Shown: positions 12,450-23,280 of the stretch, piece after piece
Layout of the letters: each line of letters opens with the position of its first letter
Position numbering within the stretch: position 1 is the stretch's first letter
NCBI GenBank assembly: GCA_964035575.1
Contig: OZ037839.1
Location: 1,957,187-2,021,186 of the forward strand
Length of the DNA: 64,000 nt
Direction: 5' to 3'
Origin: Rhynchopus sp. YZ270_cl-10
Lineage: Eukaryota > Euglenozoa > Diplonemea > Diplonemida > Diplonemidae
Made by a program: the position numbers and the translations under genes
The notes under the pieces: model-generated
The model's database searches: none
The model's input: only the letters and a program-made list of their open reading frames with translations
Told to the model about the DNA's origin: nothing

Positions 12450-13691
12450 AGTGATGCAGGAATCCAGGGTCCCAAACAAAAAAACCCAAAAAACCCAAAA
12501 AAACCAAAAAAACCCATAAAAACCCAAAAAAACCCAAAAAAACCCACCGCATTATATTTTGCTTTTGGGGCGTGGAGTGTGATTTTTTTTGCTCAAAACA
12601 TCGCAAATATGAATTTTCGGAGCGATCTGAAAAAATTGCGGGGTCGGACATTTTTTTTGGTGGAGTTTAACCACCTAAAATTGACTTCTAAGTCAGACGT
12701 TTCTTTTCGGTTTCTGAAGAATTTTAGTGTCATGAGTTTACGTGTATAAACCTTCTGTTACGTGTGCACCTACAGCTACAACAGGCGTTTTCACCTGGAG
12801 TTTCACCTCTTTTGGTGGGTTTTTTGAGTCCATACCCAGGTAGGGATTCCGGTGTCAGAACCATGGGTGGTTCCACTGCAGTACCACGTAACCCACGTTT
12901 AAACCCCAAAAACCCCCGGTGGCACCATCTTCTCGGTGAGCAATGAGTGTGACCCGCGCGTGCTCCTTTCGTCACGCAAACCAAAAAGCGGTGCAATGTT
13001 GTGAATTTTTTTAAAGATTTTGTGCGTTTTCCTGATTTTCGTACATTTTGTTGCGTTTTGGGTTGTGGTATTGTAGACTTTTGTGTAGATTTCGTGGGTT
13101 TTTTCGTTTTTTTCTTTGTAAATTTGGGTCACCGCCTAAAACACCAAAAATGCAGGTTAGTACCGCAATGAGGCAGAATAGTGGCGATACACATTGTTGT
13201 CCTTTACCGTGGGTGTCCAAAGACACACTCTTTTTTTGGCTGAAAATGGAGGGTGCGTGCTGGGCAGCTTCACTGCCCACATTAATACAGTAAAACTGGC
13301 TTGTGCCTATGTATGAACTGGTTTTTCAGGTCAAAAATGGCCTGAAAAAGTGGTGTTTTTGGGGTCTGGTACCTGTGTGTGACCATACCACAGGTGGTAT
13401 GATGAGTGATCTGACCATATTCTCCAGGTATAACAAACACCCAAAAAACCAATTGGCGAAGGAATTTTGCACTTTTGACCACCACAGATTGCATGTTTTC
13501 CAAGGCATTTTTTCTATGCACTTGTGTGTGCTGGGAAGCATGCAGCCAGTGTTAAAAATTCACGAATACCCTACCGAAAACCAGAAAGTCAAAAAACCCA
13601 TAAAAACCCGAAAAAACTGGTTTTGAAAAAACCCAAAAAAACCCATAAAAACCCAAAAAAACCCAGCAAAAAAACCCACCTTGCATCACTG
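12450..13691. mobile_element. hAT-like TIR element inserted in a C-run, 1.24 kb
   Basis: Inverted ends CAGTGATGCAGG and CCTTGCATCACTG are flanked on both sides by C runs (12425-12449 and 13692-13701), compatible with an 8-bp duplication of a poly-C target. A CAGTG terminus and 8-bp duplication are typical of hAT elements; because the target is homopolymeric the duplication cannot be measured. The interior has many AAAAAACCC repeats and no recognisable transposase, so it is probably non-autonomous. Confidence 0.55.
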
Positions 13692-13703
13692 CCCCCCCCC
13701 CTA

Positions 13704-14549
13704 GGCATACTGTGCAGGCGAGCCGTTTTTAGGCGAGTTTTTCGTTTTCCTGATTTTCAGGAAAAACTCGCCAAAAACTCGCCCTACTCGCCCATTACTC
13801 GCCTATTACTCGCCAAAACTCGCCAAAAACTCGCCAAAACTCGCCTAAACTCGCCAAAAACTCGCCTAAACTCGCCTAAACTCGCCCCAATTTGGGTGCA
13901 AATCCTGGTGCACATACGCACCTTGGGGGTGAAAATGTGCACCAGGATGTGAAAATGGAGGGCGGGGGTGACTGATGACAACATGCCACTCGAAAACACA
14001 CAAAAAAAATTGAAATTGTGTCACTTGTACGTCTAACGGCAACCATGTCACGGCAGTGGCTGACAGGCATGTATGTAAACATTTGCTCCAGGGGAAGATC
14101 CAGGCGTGCCATAGATCCCGGGGGACAAGACGTGCTACAATCCGGAGGATGACGAAGACATGAGCCGGGGCTGCACTCGCTATACAACAATGTCCTCGCC
14201 ATGCCGGTAAATGGCAACCCTGCAGGCCACCCCTTGGCGGTATTCCCCACGACTACATCGCACCCATCTGTGCAAGCTTCATGGATCCGCAGAAGCTACA
14301 GCTGGACTGGTGGTACTGGTTGTGGAAGCCTACAAAGCAAACTGTAGAGGTCTTGTTCAAGTGGAACGAAAAAAATTTTCTCTTCAAAACTCAAATTTCC
14401 CTCATATTTTCGTGTGTACACTTTTCCCAAGGTAAAATCCCTACCCAAAAAAAAAAAACTCGCCAAAACTCGCCCCCCAAAAATGGGCGAGTTTTAGGCG
14501 AGTTTTTGGCGAGTAGGCGAGTTTTTTTTACTCGCCCGCACAGTATGCC
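13704..14549. mobile_element. TA-flanked TIR element with ACTCGCC subterminal repeats, 846 bp
   Basis: Ends GGCATACTGTGC(A/G)GGCGAG are inverted and flanked by TA (13702-13703 and 14550-14551). Just inside both ends are clusters of the heptamer ACTCGCC with A spacers (about 13766-13890 and 14459-14536), as expected of subterminal transposase-binding repeats. There is no long reading frame with recognisable domains. Confidence 0.7.
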
Positions 14550-14796
14550 TAGGGGGGGGCAAAAAGCGGTGTTTAGTGAAATTTTTTGAGTTACGATACC
14601 ACAGAGGCTCGAAACACAAAATCTCTGGCGAATATGGATTTTTTGGGGCTCAGGAGGGGGGTGTGCCTGGTCACAGGCCTCCAAATGCGCCCAGAAACAT
14701 GAAAAATATGAAAAATTGACTGGTTTTTTGGGGTTTTCGCACTTTTCGCACTTTTGGGAAAACAGCGTTTTTTCACTCTTTTTTTGAAAAAAATAT

Positions 14797-15463
14797 CTGT
14801 ACTTCATTGGTCTCGGCCAGTGGAGTCCCCTACAGGAGGGGAGAGGGCTTTGCCCTCTCCTGTACTACACGTGAATATGTCTTTGTTTTTGCAAAGAAAA
14901 CATGAAAAGCTGCTCGCCATGGTGGAGGCCCGTCTGTTGGACGCCGAGACCGAGGAGGAGCTGCACCGTGCACAGGCTTTGGTACGCCTGTTGGAGGAGG
15001 CACGGAAGGCCACGCTGCGCATAGCAGCAGAAGAAGAGGAACCCCCCGTCGTGCAGGAGGAGAAGCAGACGACGGAGGTGACGGCGGCACCACCGCCAGC
15101 GAAGGAGACACCCGGCACCTGCCCAGATGCCACCGCAACGACCCCCCCCACCAGCAGGAGGCTTGGCTCTACTGGTGGGGCAACGACGCCTCACGAGGCG
15201 CATACGACGAAGCCGGCGCCGCCGCCTCCACCCGACGACCGCCTGCACCCACTGACTCGCCCACCCGACGGTGGATGGAAGTGCCCACCCGACCGTGGGT
15301 GGCTGTGCTCACCTGCAAGAACGTGTTCTCTGAAGTGCCCACCCGACCGTGGACGGCTGCGCACCGCAAAGACTATCGCCTGGAGCAATTCGGGCATAAC
15401 ATAGAAGCGTGTAGTATAGTGGAGTTCATCTTCGGGTGTCTACACTAAAACAACCAAGTTTTC
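14797..15463 (+). mobile_element. 667-bp inserted element with AAATAT target duplication
   Basis: The other arm of the surrounding palindrome serves as the empty site, so the insertion is defined exactly. AAATAT occurs at 14791-14796 and again at 15464-15469. The 3' end (TATAGTGGAGTTCATC, CGGGTGTCTACACTAA, ACAACCAAGTTTTC) is the block found as short A-tailed copies elsewhere in the window. The element carries one open frame (14877-15404). No terminal inverted repeats are seen, so a retroposon or a short non-autonomous element is likely. Confidence 0.7.
14877..15404 (+). CDS. Unknown 175-aa coiled-coil, Pro-rich protein of the inserted element
   Basis: This frame occupies most of the 667-bp inserted element. 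Residues 1-60 (starting MSLFLQRKHEKLL) form a charged, heptad-like helix rich in Leu, Glu and Arg that should make a coiled coil. The rest is Thr/Pro/Ala-rich, with a repeated PPDRGW-type motif near the C-terminus (CPPDRGW, CPPDRGR) bearing regularly placed Cys. I do not recognise the family. A coiled-coil start followed by a low-complexity tail is reminiscent of ORF1 or gag-like proteins of retroelements, which fits its location, but this is inference. Base composition is far more GC-rich than its surroundings, supporting real coding. The ATG at 14877 is the first in a plausible context. Confidence 0.45.
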   Translation: MSLFLQRKHEKLLAMVEARLLDAETEEELHRAQALVRLLEEARKATLRIAAEEEEPPVVQEEKQTTEVTAAPPPAKETPGTCPDATATTPPTSRRLGSTGGATTPHEAHTTKPAPPPPPDDRLHPLTRPPDGGWKCPPDRGWLCSPARTCSLKCPPDRGRLRTAKTIAWSNSGIT

Positions 15464-16889
15464 AAATATCAAAAAACGGACATCAGATAGTGTGCAAATA
15501 CCCAAAATCACCCCAAAAGTATCGAATCTTTTCAAATACATCTGTTTTTCACACTTTAGACGCTCTGTTCGGGGCCAAAACCTCATTTTTAGGTCAAAAA
15601 ATCGTCCCGTTTTCGTCCCGTTTACCGCGCTCACACCATTCCTCAAACCCGTTGGGCCACTTTCTGGCCACTGCTGGGGGGTCTGACCACCCAGAGCACC
15701 CCCATTTACCAACCTCCTACCACATTTTCACCGAATTTCAGACCCAAAACTCTCTCTGTACCCCCAGAAATGACCCAAAAAAACACAGAAAAAATGACTT
15801 TGGCAACAGCAACGGCTATGATAAGCACCCTTTTTGGGAAAGGTGGGGAAGAGGAAGAGTCCCTGGTGTGAGGTGGGTGCTGAGGAAGTGTCGTGCTTGC
15901 ATCGCAAGCCCCCTTGCAGATCCCTGACGGAGATTATGTTCGGGAGGGGCTTTGTGCAGGTGGGGTGCAAGAGGATACAGGTGGGGACAAACATAGTGAG
16001 AGTGGCTGCAATGCAGGCACCACACCTTGCTCGTCTTGTCCCTTGTCCCCACCTGTATCCTCTTGCACCCCACCTGCACAAGGCCCCTCCCGAACATAAT
16101 CTCCGTCAGGGATCTGCAAGGGGGCTTGCGATGCAAGCACGACACTTCCTCAGCACCCACCTCACACCAGGGACTCTTCCTCTTCCCCACCTTTCCCAAA
16201 AAGGGTGCTTATCATAGCCGTTGCTGTTGCCAAAGTCATTTTTTCTGTGTTTTTTTGGGTCATTTCTGGGGGTACAGAGAGAGTTTTGGGTCTGAAATTC
16301 GGTGAAAATGTGGTAGGAGGTTGGTAAATGGGGGTGCTCTGGGTGGTCAGACCCCCCAGCAGTGGCCAGAAAGTGGCCCAACGGGTTTGAGGAATGGTGT
16401 GAGCGCGGTAAACGGGACGAAAACGGGACGATTTTTTGACCTAAAAATGAGGTTTTGGCCCCGAACAGAGCGTCTAAAGTGTGAAAAACAGATGTATTTG
16501 AAAAGATTCGATACTTTTGGGGTGATTTTGGGTATTTGCACACTATCTGATGTCCGTTTTTTGATATTTTTTTCAAAAAAAGAGTGAAAAAACGCTGTTT
16601 TCCCAAAAGTGCGAAAAGTGCGAAAACCCCAAAAAACCAGTCAATTTTTCATATTTTTCATGTTTCTGGGCGCATTTGGAGGCCTGTGACCAGGCACACC
16701 CCCCTCCTGAGCCCCAAAAAATCCATATTCGCCAGAGATTTTGTGTTTCGAGCCTCTGTGGTATCGTAACTCAAAAAATTTCACTAAAACCGCCTTTTTG
16801 CCACCCCCTACCCCCCCCCCCCCCCCCCCATAATTGAAACCGAGGGAATTAACGACAACTTAATTACCGGCTGGACTGCATGCTGTGTT

Positions 16890-17800
16890 CAGGGGTCCTA
16901 AGAGTGGTAACTTTTACCACTTCTGAAGTGACCTTTTTTATTTTTTTGAAATCCGAAGGTCACTTCGAAGTGACCTTCGAAAAGTGCCCTAAAAAGTGAC
17001 CTTTTTATTTTTATTTTTTGAAATCCGGTGTCACGAAGTGACCTCGGATGCTTAACATACACCGGGAACACGTTGGAGGGTCCGGGAATTTTTTTTCTTT
17101 TTTGCCAAGATCAGGGGTCTGCAGGGCTGCAGGTTGCCACAATTTTAAGCGCATTTTTTTGAAATGTTGCGTACCGTGGCTTCGCCAGAAACTTTCGTTT
17201 TAGCAAAATACGTAAGTAATTTACGGAAACTGACGATAATTACCAACGACAGTGCCATTTTATGTCAACATTTTTTAGAAATGTTGCGTACCGTGGCTTC
17301 GCCAGAAACTTTCGTTTTAGCAAAATACGTAAGTAATTTACGGAAACTGACGATAATTACCAACGACAGTGCCATTTTATGTCAACATTTTTTAGAAATG
17401 TTGCGTACCGTGGCTTCGCCAGGAACCTTTGGGTGACATGACCGCCGTTTCTTTTATTAATGTACTGAGGTTACTGATAAGAAGGCTGACACCCACTAAA
17501 CATCTGCCAAAACATCTGCCTATGGCTGTGTTGTGTTGTTCGTGGTAAGAAGCATAACGGTGGCATCAGACTGCGACACCGCGAAATTGCCTCACAAAAA
17601 AAAAATCGTATCTAGTACTCTGTCCCTATGATACGGCGATAACCAACGTCCGGTGTATGTCCGAGGAATTTGCACCTTTTCGACCTCACTTTTGTTGTTC
17701 CTCTGAGGGGGGAAAGTTTTTTTTTTCCCTCCCCAAAAAACGAGAAGTGACCTTGAAGTTACCATTTTTAATTTTTTTGAGAACAGCGTTAGGACCCCTG
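16890..17800. mobile_element. Non-autonomous hAT element with 8-bp GCTGTGTT duplication
   Basis: The ends CAGGGGTCCTAA and TTAGGACCCCTG are perfect 12-bp inverted repeats, and GCTGTGTT is duplicated on both sides (16882-16889 and 17801-17808). An 8-bp duplication with CAGGG-type ends is diagnostic of the hAT superfamily. The interior has GAAGTGACC inverted motifs and the 117-bp tandem repeat at 17164-17420, but no transposase. Confidence 0.85.
17164..17420. repeat. 117-bp tandem repeat inside the hAT element
   Basis: Two full copies and one partial copy (starts at 17164, 17281 and 17398) of a unit opening ATGTTGCGTACCGTGGCTTC. The third copy continues into CAGGAACCTTTGGGT. An inverted version of this junction lies at about 22000-22078, inside another TIR element, so the two elements share interior sequence. 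Confidence 0.8.
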
Positions 17801-18303
17801 GCTGTGTTACATATTTTTATTTTTGTGTCCAAATAAATATTTCCATCATCCATGCTTCCCCCTAGGCATGAAGTACGTGCACCGAATCGGATCCGATAAT
17901 GTGGTAATTATTGGGAGCATCTTGGAGGGGGTATTCACACCTATCCACTTTAATTTCTGAGATACTCAAACATTAGAAACAAAAGTCTAAGCAGACGCAG
18001 ACTCGGGGGACATTGGCACAACAACAACAAAACAAAAAAAAACTGAACTTTGTCTTTCTCTGCAAGAGAGACACCTTCATCCTCATTGCTTTATTCCCAA
18101 AAACAAGAAAACGAACCCTCACCCCTCTCCTGATATTTTCAGTCCCACCACTCATCCTCCACTCCTCCAACGTTTGTCACGTGGTTACTTTGTGATTCAT
18201 GTTTTGTTCCTAGGCTAGCCTCGTACCATCAGTCATTCACTCACAACGAGATAATATTATCATCAACACAAAATACAAAACAACCCACACCCCGTCTCCT
18301 GAC

Positions 18304-18305
18304 AG
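18304..18305 (+). promoter_or_regulatory. Candidate 3' splice (trans-splice) acceptor AG before the propeller gene
   Basis: A CT/C-rich stretch (CACCCCGTCTCCTGACAG) ends in ACAG|AG, 24 bases before the ATG. The same ACAGAG motif lies before the LRR genes at 27394-27395, 30380-30381 and 47645-47646. This would suit trans-splicing of intronless genes, but no spliced-leader gene is visible here. Confidence 0.3.
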
Positions 18306-18328
18306 AGGTCGAGCAAAAAGACAGAACA

Positions 18329-19444
18329 ATGGATGTGACGTTTGTGCTGGAAGAGTCAGGCGTGACTGCGACAGTGGAGGTGCCGTGCGACGCGGACGTT
18401 GCAGCGGCAAAGGAGGTTGCGTGCACGGCGCTTGCTGTCTCGCCTGCATCTGTCGAGATGCGCATCGGCACGCAGGTACTGGAGGGGACGTGCCGTCTGC
18501 AGGACACTGCATTTGATGCAGGGGTGCAGGTTGTGCTTGCCCGCTTTGCCGACATCAAGTGTCCTGCTGAGTTCAGTGAAAATGTCTCACAATTTTCTCT
18601 GTCTCCTTGTGGAACGCTGTGCCTCATCTTCATGCGGGTTAACGATGCACTTGTTACCTGCGTCGGCTTCGACACAGGAACCTTTGACACTGCTTTCAAG
18701 TTCGACTTCGAATGTGATAACCTCGGCCAGCCTGCTGTCTCACCGTGCAAGACACGCTGCTACGTGCCGTATGGGGATGACTTACGCGAGGTTGCGCTTC
18801 CAGGCGGGGAGGTGCTCCGCAAAGTCGACTCCCCGTCGAGGTCAGTGTTCGCGTCTGGCAGTGTTGTTGTCTCATCGTGTGACGACTTTGTCTCTGTCTA
18901 TGGCACAGACCTGACGTTCCTCCGCTACCTCTCGCGCCAAGGGAACAAAGGTGTGTCAGTGTCAGACTGTGGTGGGTGGGCGATGACCCGACACGATGAT
19001 ATGAAGGCACGTCTGTGGGATGTGAGCACAGGTGTTGCTGTGGCATGTGTGCCTGTGAAGGGTGCTGGGTGGCAGTGTGCTACGGCGATTTCACGGTCTG
19101 CCTCTATCTTTGCTGTGGGTCACCCTGAGGAAGTGCACCTCTACGACTGGCGTGGTGCGTCTCTTGGCAGCATTAGAAAGGAGGATCACTACGTCGTTTT
19201 CGTGCGCTTCACTCCCTGTGGGAAGTACGTGGTAGTTGATTTTGTAAATCTTAGCTTGGAAGAAGGTTCACTACACCAGTATGATGTGTCGACTATGTCC
19301 TGTGTGCGTGTGATACCAAATTGCATCAGTCCAGTTGCGATATCGCCGACTTCACGTGTGGTTATGTTTTTGTCCGAAGAAAATTCTCAATCTGCATCCG
19401 AGAAAAAAAATGCCCTTCTGACGAGACACCTGTACCCCTACTGA
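18329..19444 (+). CDS. Ubl-domain / beta-propeller (WD40-like) protein, 371 aa
   Basis: Residues 1-72 start MDVTFVLEESG and have the alternating strand-helix-strand pattern of a ubiquitin-like fold, aligning in layout with the N-termini of the LRR proteins at 27410 and 47670, which also begin MDVT. The rest is a run of short beta-blade repeats with recurrent SPCG/TPCGKY turn motifs and one clear WD-like blade (residues around 222-233, ARLWDVSTG). It has no signal peptide or membrane segment, so it is probably cytosolic, and likely a scaffold. Compared with the LRR paralogues, the Ubl has been kept and the repeat module swapped. Start chosen because MDVT is the family N-terminus. Neighbours are an LRR remnant downstream and transposons upstream. 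Specific function unknown. Confidence 0.8.
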   Translation: MDVTFVLEESGVTATVEVPCDADVAAAKEVACTALAVSPASVEMRIGTQVLEGTCRLQDTAFDAGVQVVLARFADIKCPAEFSENVSQFSLSPCGTLCLIFMRVNDALVTCVGFDTGTFDTAFKFDFECDNLGQPAVSPCKTRCYVPYGDDLREVALPGGEVLRKVDSPSRSVFASGSVVVSSCDDFVSVYGTDLTFLRYLSRQGNKGVSVSDCGGWAMTRHDDMKARLWDVSTGVAVACVPVKGAGWQCATAISRSASIFAVGHPEEVHLYDWRGASLGSIRKEDHYVVFVRFTPCGKYVVVDFVNLSLEEGSLHQYDVSTMSCVRVIPNCISPVAISPTSRVVMFLSEENSQSASEKKNALLTRHLYPY

Positions 19445-19985
19445 GTATTGCAGTTGGGTCTCCACACCAGAGGCTGAGGCCATAGCGAGAGGAAGAGGAT
19501 GAGGATGGGGGGAGAGCACGGAGAGCTCGGAGGGCTCCCGACCCAGAGAAACATCGTTGTCGTTGAAGAGTGGGTGGGTTTATTCTTGTTTTTCGGATCA
19601 TATCAGTGTGTTATGTGGACCGTAAAAAATGTGGAACATTTTCAGTTTTGGGGGGCGTGGGCATTAGTACGGTCGACTATTGTTACGGTTACGGTATTGT
19701 TATTCCCTCCATCCTCATTCCTTCGTTTGTCCAACATCCACACTCACTACAGGTAGGTAAATAAATATTTTGTAAATAAATGTTAATTCGTTTATCGGTT
19801 CTCGCTGTTCTTGTGCAGGTTGATTTGGGTGCCGCCAGCTCATCTCATTAGTGCTTGGGGAGTGCTGACTGTCGCGTGTTCGAGGATGCACTTGGCACAT
19901 GCACCAACAGTGTCTGCTTGTGCAGCAGCGACAAGAAGGATTCCTCGGACTACTGCAGTCTTCGTGCCCTGCTCTGATTCTTTCG
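19445..19985. other. Intergenic DNA between propeller gene and LRR remnant
   Basis: No gene is supported. The last part before 19986 does not match the region that precedes the LRRs in intact paralogues, so the LRR remnant has lost its N-terminus by rearrangement. Confidence 0.5.
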
Positions 19986-20149
19986 GGTTCATTAACGAGA
20001 CTTGATCTGAGTGCTGTGTCGTGTGTGACGGAAGTTGGTGATAGGTTTCTGGACGGCTGTACAACGTTGACAAGCATCGACCTGTCAGGGTTGAGCAATG
20101 TGACGCGCATCGGTAGCTACTTTCTCTACAACTGCAAAGGTTTAAGACC
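19986..20149 (+). pseudogene. Truncated BspA-like LRR gene fragment
   Basis: The segment encodes two LRR units almost identical to the start of the LRR block in the gene at 47670 (SLTRLDLSAVSCVTEVGDRF, then a unit containing LTSIDLSGLSNVTRIG). Upstream there is no Ubl domain, and at about 20150 the homology stops inside the sequence AAAGGTTTAA and is replaced by repeat-rich DNA. The fragment is therefore cut on both sides and should not make a functional protein. It shows that LRR copies were scattered before the neighbouring transposon block formed. Confidence 0.75.
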
Positions 20150-21601
20150 CAATCACAGCACGCAGAGGCTCCGGATCACCGAAATCAAAAATAGCTCCCC
20201 TACCGACCAGAAAAGTCGTTTTCTTGATGAGTGTTTTCTGAGTGCACACTCTGAAATCACGAATCAAGAGAAAACGGCTTTTTGGGAGGTGAAAACAGGG
20301 CTTTGTTGAAATTTTCTGGCTTTGAGGAACTTTCACACACAATTTTAAGGGGTTTTACCTGTGTACCTGTGTATGGCAGGCACCTGGGTACCTGGGCTGA
20401 AAATACACCAGTACCCAGCCTGGGTGCCCAGACACACCACTGTACCACCCAGAATCTAGTCTCTCACCCAGAAAACCTACTCAGACACCAGAAAAGTGAA
20501 AATGGCTACTCGACCAGAAAAGTAGCTGGAAAAAGTTCAGAAAAGCCAGAAAATTTCAACAATTTTTTTTTTGGGGAATAATCAGATTTACCCTACCCTA
20601 TTTTGAAAAAGTTCAGACTTGCCCGAAAATAAGTTCAGACTTGCCCTAAAAACTTTTTTAGGGCAAGTCTGAACTTATTTTAGGGCAAACACTTTTTTAG
20701 GGCAAGTCTGAACTTATTTTCGGGTAAGTCTGAACTTATTTTAGGGTAAGTCTGAACTTATTTTAGGGCAACAAGTCAGGCCACTTTGGCTGGGGCACTC
20801 TTGGGGCCCCACATGGTATGACTTGTTATATTGCCCTAAAATGCCTAACTGAGCCGGAGCCCAAAAATGATGCCAGAAACCACCAGCCACCCGGAAAGGG
20901 TGAGCAGGCAGTCCACGTTGGGCCAGAACCGGTTATAAGGAAGCCGTGTTCTGGGGCAACGTGGGGCGCAAAGTTTTACAATTTTCATGCACGGGTGCTC
21001 CACAAATTACCAAGTATTCCTTCTTTGTTGAATTGAGAGAGAGTCAGTGTTTAGCTACCACGAGGGCGTGCTTAGAATTCCTTCGAGGAAGGCACAATTT
21101 TATTTATGTGGTCGGTTAAGACGAGCCTATGAAGAACAACGAGGTCATCGTTGAAAGGAGCGAACTCCCCTTCCCACAACATCTCTCACACTTCAACTCA
21201 GAATTCATACTTGGTTATTTGCTTTGTCCATACGCAATCAAATTGTCATGCTTTCAAGAGCATGCCTGGCCAAAATGCAACAACGTGGGAAAAATCGTTG
21301 TTGTTCCAAAAGGCAACAAGACCACCCACAAGGGGTGTTGAATTGTGCACTGTCCGGGGGAGCGCAAAGTTTTTTCCCTGTACACAGTGGACACATCTTT
21401 ATCACTTTGGTCCCACGGGGACACATTTGGATACTGCACGCATGCAGAAGTGCCAAACATGTCCGCACGTGGAGTGGAGTGTCCATCATGTTTTCCTGGT
21501 TTCCAAAAAGCAGTTTTCTTTTGCACTTACTATTTGCCCCGGTGTCTGGCAATAGAAGTGGCTAACATTGTAATGAGTAGCATATACATACCGTTGTGAT
21601 C

Positions 21602-22744
21602 CAGGCCTGACGCTAACTTTTCGATTTTTGGGAAATCGTGGGATGATGGTCGAATATGGGGGGGGGGAAAGCTAAAAAAAAATTTTTCCGCGCCTGTTTT
21701 TTTTGACCTCACGCAACACTCCACACCATTGACAAAAACACACGATTTTATTTTTTGAAAACTTGGTCAGCCCCGCCGCCAGGATTTTGGGCTTGAAAAA
21801 GTTCTGTTGATGGTCAAAAAATATTTTTCGCGCTTCGCGCGAAAACCCCTGCAAAGCTCCTTCTCGTGGCCTCCGGCGGAGAGACGCATGTTCCCCAAGC
21901 CCGGTCAGAGTTCCTCCGAATCAGCGACATTTGCTCTTTCCCTGTGCATTGTACTCTTCGGTGGCCAGTGCAGGTGGCCGTCCAGAATCCGCATTGGGTG
22001 TCAGCCTTCTTATCGGTAAAGCAGCGGTCATGGTACCCAAAGGTTCCTGGCGAAGCCACGGTACGCAACATTTCTAAAAAATGTTCCCATAAAATGGAAC
22101 TGCGTTGGTGGGATACATACTTGCGCCGCAGGCGCACGGTACGCAACTTTTTCCATCATGTCATCATGTCATCATGTCATCATGTCATCATGTCATCATG
22201 TCATCATGTCATCATGTCATCATGTCATCATGTCATCATGTCATCATGTCATCATGTCATCATGTCATCATGTCATCATGTCATCATGTCATCATGTCAT
22301 CATGTCATCATGTCATCATGTCATCATGTCATCATGTCATCATGTCATCATGTCATCATGTCATCATGTCATCATGCCATCATGCCATCATGCCATCATG
22401 CCATCATGCCATCATGCCATCATGCCATCATGCCATCATGCCATCATGCCATCATGCCATCATGCCATCATGCCATCATGCCATCATGCCATCATGCCAT
22501 CATGCCATCATGCACCCCCCGTGGCATGATGGTGGCATGATGAAGGGGAAAAAAAAATCCCCCAAAAACGTGGGATGAATGGCATGATGGTTAGCAAAAG
22601 GCCTGCTAACAACGCAGAAACAAAATTTTTTTTGAAAAAAAAATGGGTGTTTTGTGGTGGGTTGATGGTGGGATGATGGTTTATGGTCGGGGGGGGGAAA
22701 GCCATTTTCCGTGGGTTGATGGATGATGGTTAGCGTCAGGCCTG
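21602..22744. mobile_element. TIR element with 9-bp GTTGTGATC duplication, carrying a satellite
   Basis: Ends CAGGCCTGACGCTAAC and the inverse GTTAGCGTCAGGCCTG, with GTTGTGATC at 21593-21601 and 22745-22753. A 9-bp duplication suggests Mutator-type; if one base belongs to the TIR it is 8 bp and hAT-like, as the CAGG end would suggest. The interior shares an inverted stretch (about 22000-22078) with the hAT element at 16890-17800 and has expanded into the octamer satellite at 22155-22511. Confidence 0.75.
22155..22511. repeat. TCATCATG / CCATCATG octamer satellite
   Basis: About 45 tandem copies of an 8-bp unit: TCATCATG up to about 22375, then a sharp switch to CCATCATG until about 22511. 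Because 8 is not a multiple of 3, all three frames stay open and give spurious HHVIMSSC-type frames; these are not genes. Scattered degenerate inverted units (GCATGATGG) follow to about 22590. Confidence 0.95.
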
Positions 22745-22763
22745 GTTGTGATCCAAATGAGTA

Positions 22764-23280
22764 CTGGGGGGGGGCTAATAAAGTATACGGTGCTAATAAA
22801 GTATACGGTGCGGAAACCCATTTTGAGCGTGTAAATCTGTGAAATAAAGTATAAGGTTTTTGTGTACATTTTTCTTACTAAAAAAATTTTTCAGCAAGTT
22901 TTGCACAAAAAATCGAAATTTTTTTTTTTTGATTTCGGTGGTCCGGATTCTGTGCGTGCTGTGATGGGGTCACTTTGCGCTGAGAAACGAGTATTTTTGA
23001 CCTAAAACGCGTGTATCAGTTTTTACACGATTGGTGCTGATGGGGTTCAGATTTGTGAAAATTTAAGTCACCAAAAAATTGTTCATTTTTCCACATTGAC
23101 CCCACCACTGGCTGGGATTGGCCCAAAAATGCCAATGGTGGTGTTTTCGCGAGGTTTCGGCCACTAGAAACCCCAAAATAACAGTGATTTTTTTTTTTCC
23201 CCCCTTTTTCGTTTTTTGGCCATTTAAGCAGTAATTCCCGCCGAATAAAGTATACGTATACTTTAATAGCTCCCCCCCAG
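22764..23280. mobile_element. TA-flanked G-run TIR element, 517 bp
   Basis: Ends CTGGGGGGGGGCTAATAAAG and CTTTAATAGCTCCCCCCCAG, with TA at 22762-22763 and 23281-23282. The left TIR is partly duplicated (GCTAATAAAGTATACGGT twice). The interior has no supported gene. Related by its ends to 12101-12380. It lies only 20 bp beyond the end of the preceding element at 22744. Confidence 0.75.

Larger units (their letters stand above)
14552..16808. mobile_element. Long palindromic (fold-back) element with G-run ends, 2.26 kb
   Basis: The two halves are nearly exact inverted copies: 14552-14796 pairs with about 16564-16808, and 15470-15991 pairs with 16042-16563, around a spacer of about 50 bp centred near 16016. 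TA flanks both ends. The left half differs from the right by one inserted element of 673 bp including its duplicated target (14797-15469). Mirror-image reading frames on both strands are a by-product of the palindrome and are not called as genes. Confidence 0.75.

Noticed and set aside
15436-16606. Pairs of identical proteins encoded on opposite strands
   Set aside because: Mirror images caused by the palindrome; no family match, and the two strands cannot both be selected for the same peptide.
1-18300. CRISPR-like or telomeric arrays
   Set aside because: The repeats are dispersed, without regular spacers, and no TTAGGG-type array is present; the DNA is eukaryotic.
22105-22578. His/Ile/Met/Ser/Cys-rich frames in three phases
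   Set aside because: Octamer satellite TCATCATG/CCATCATG; all frames are open by chance of unit length.
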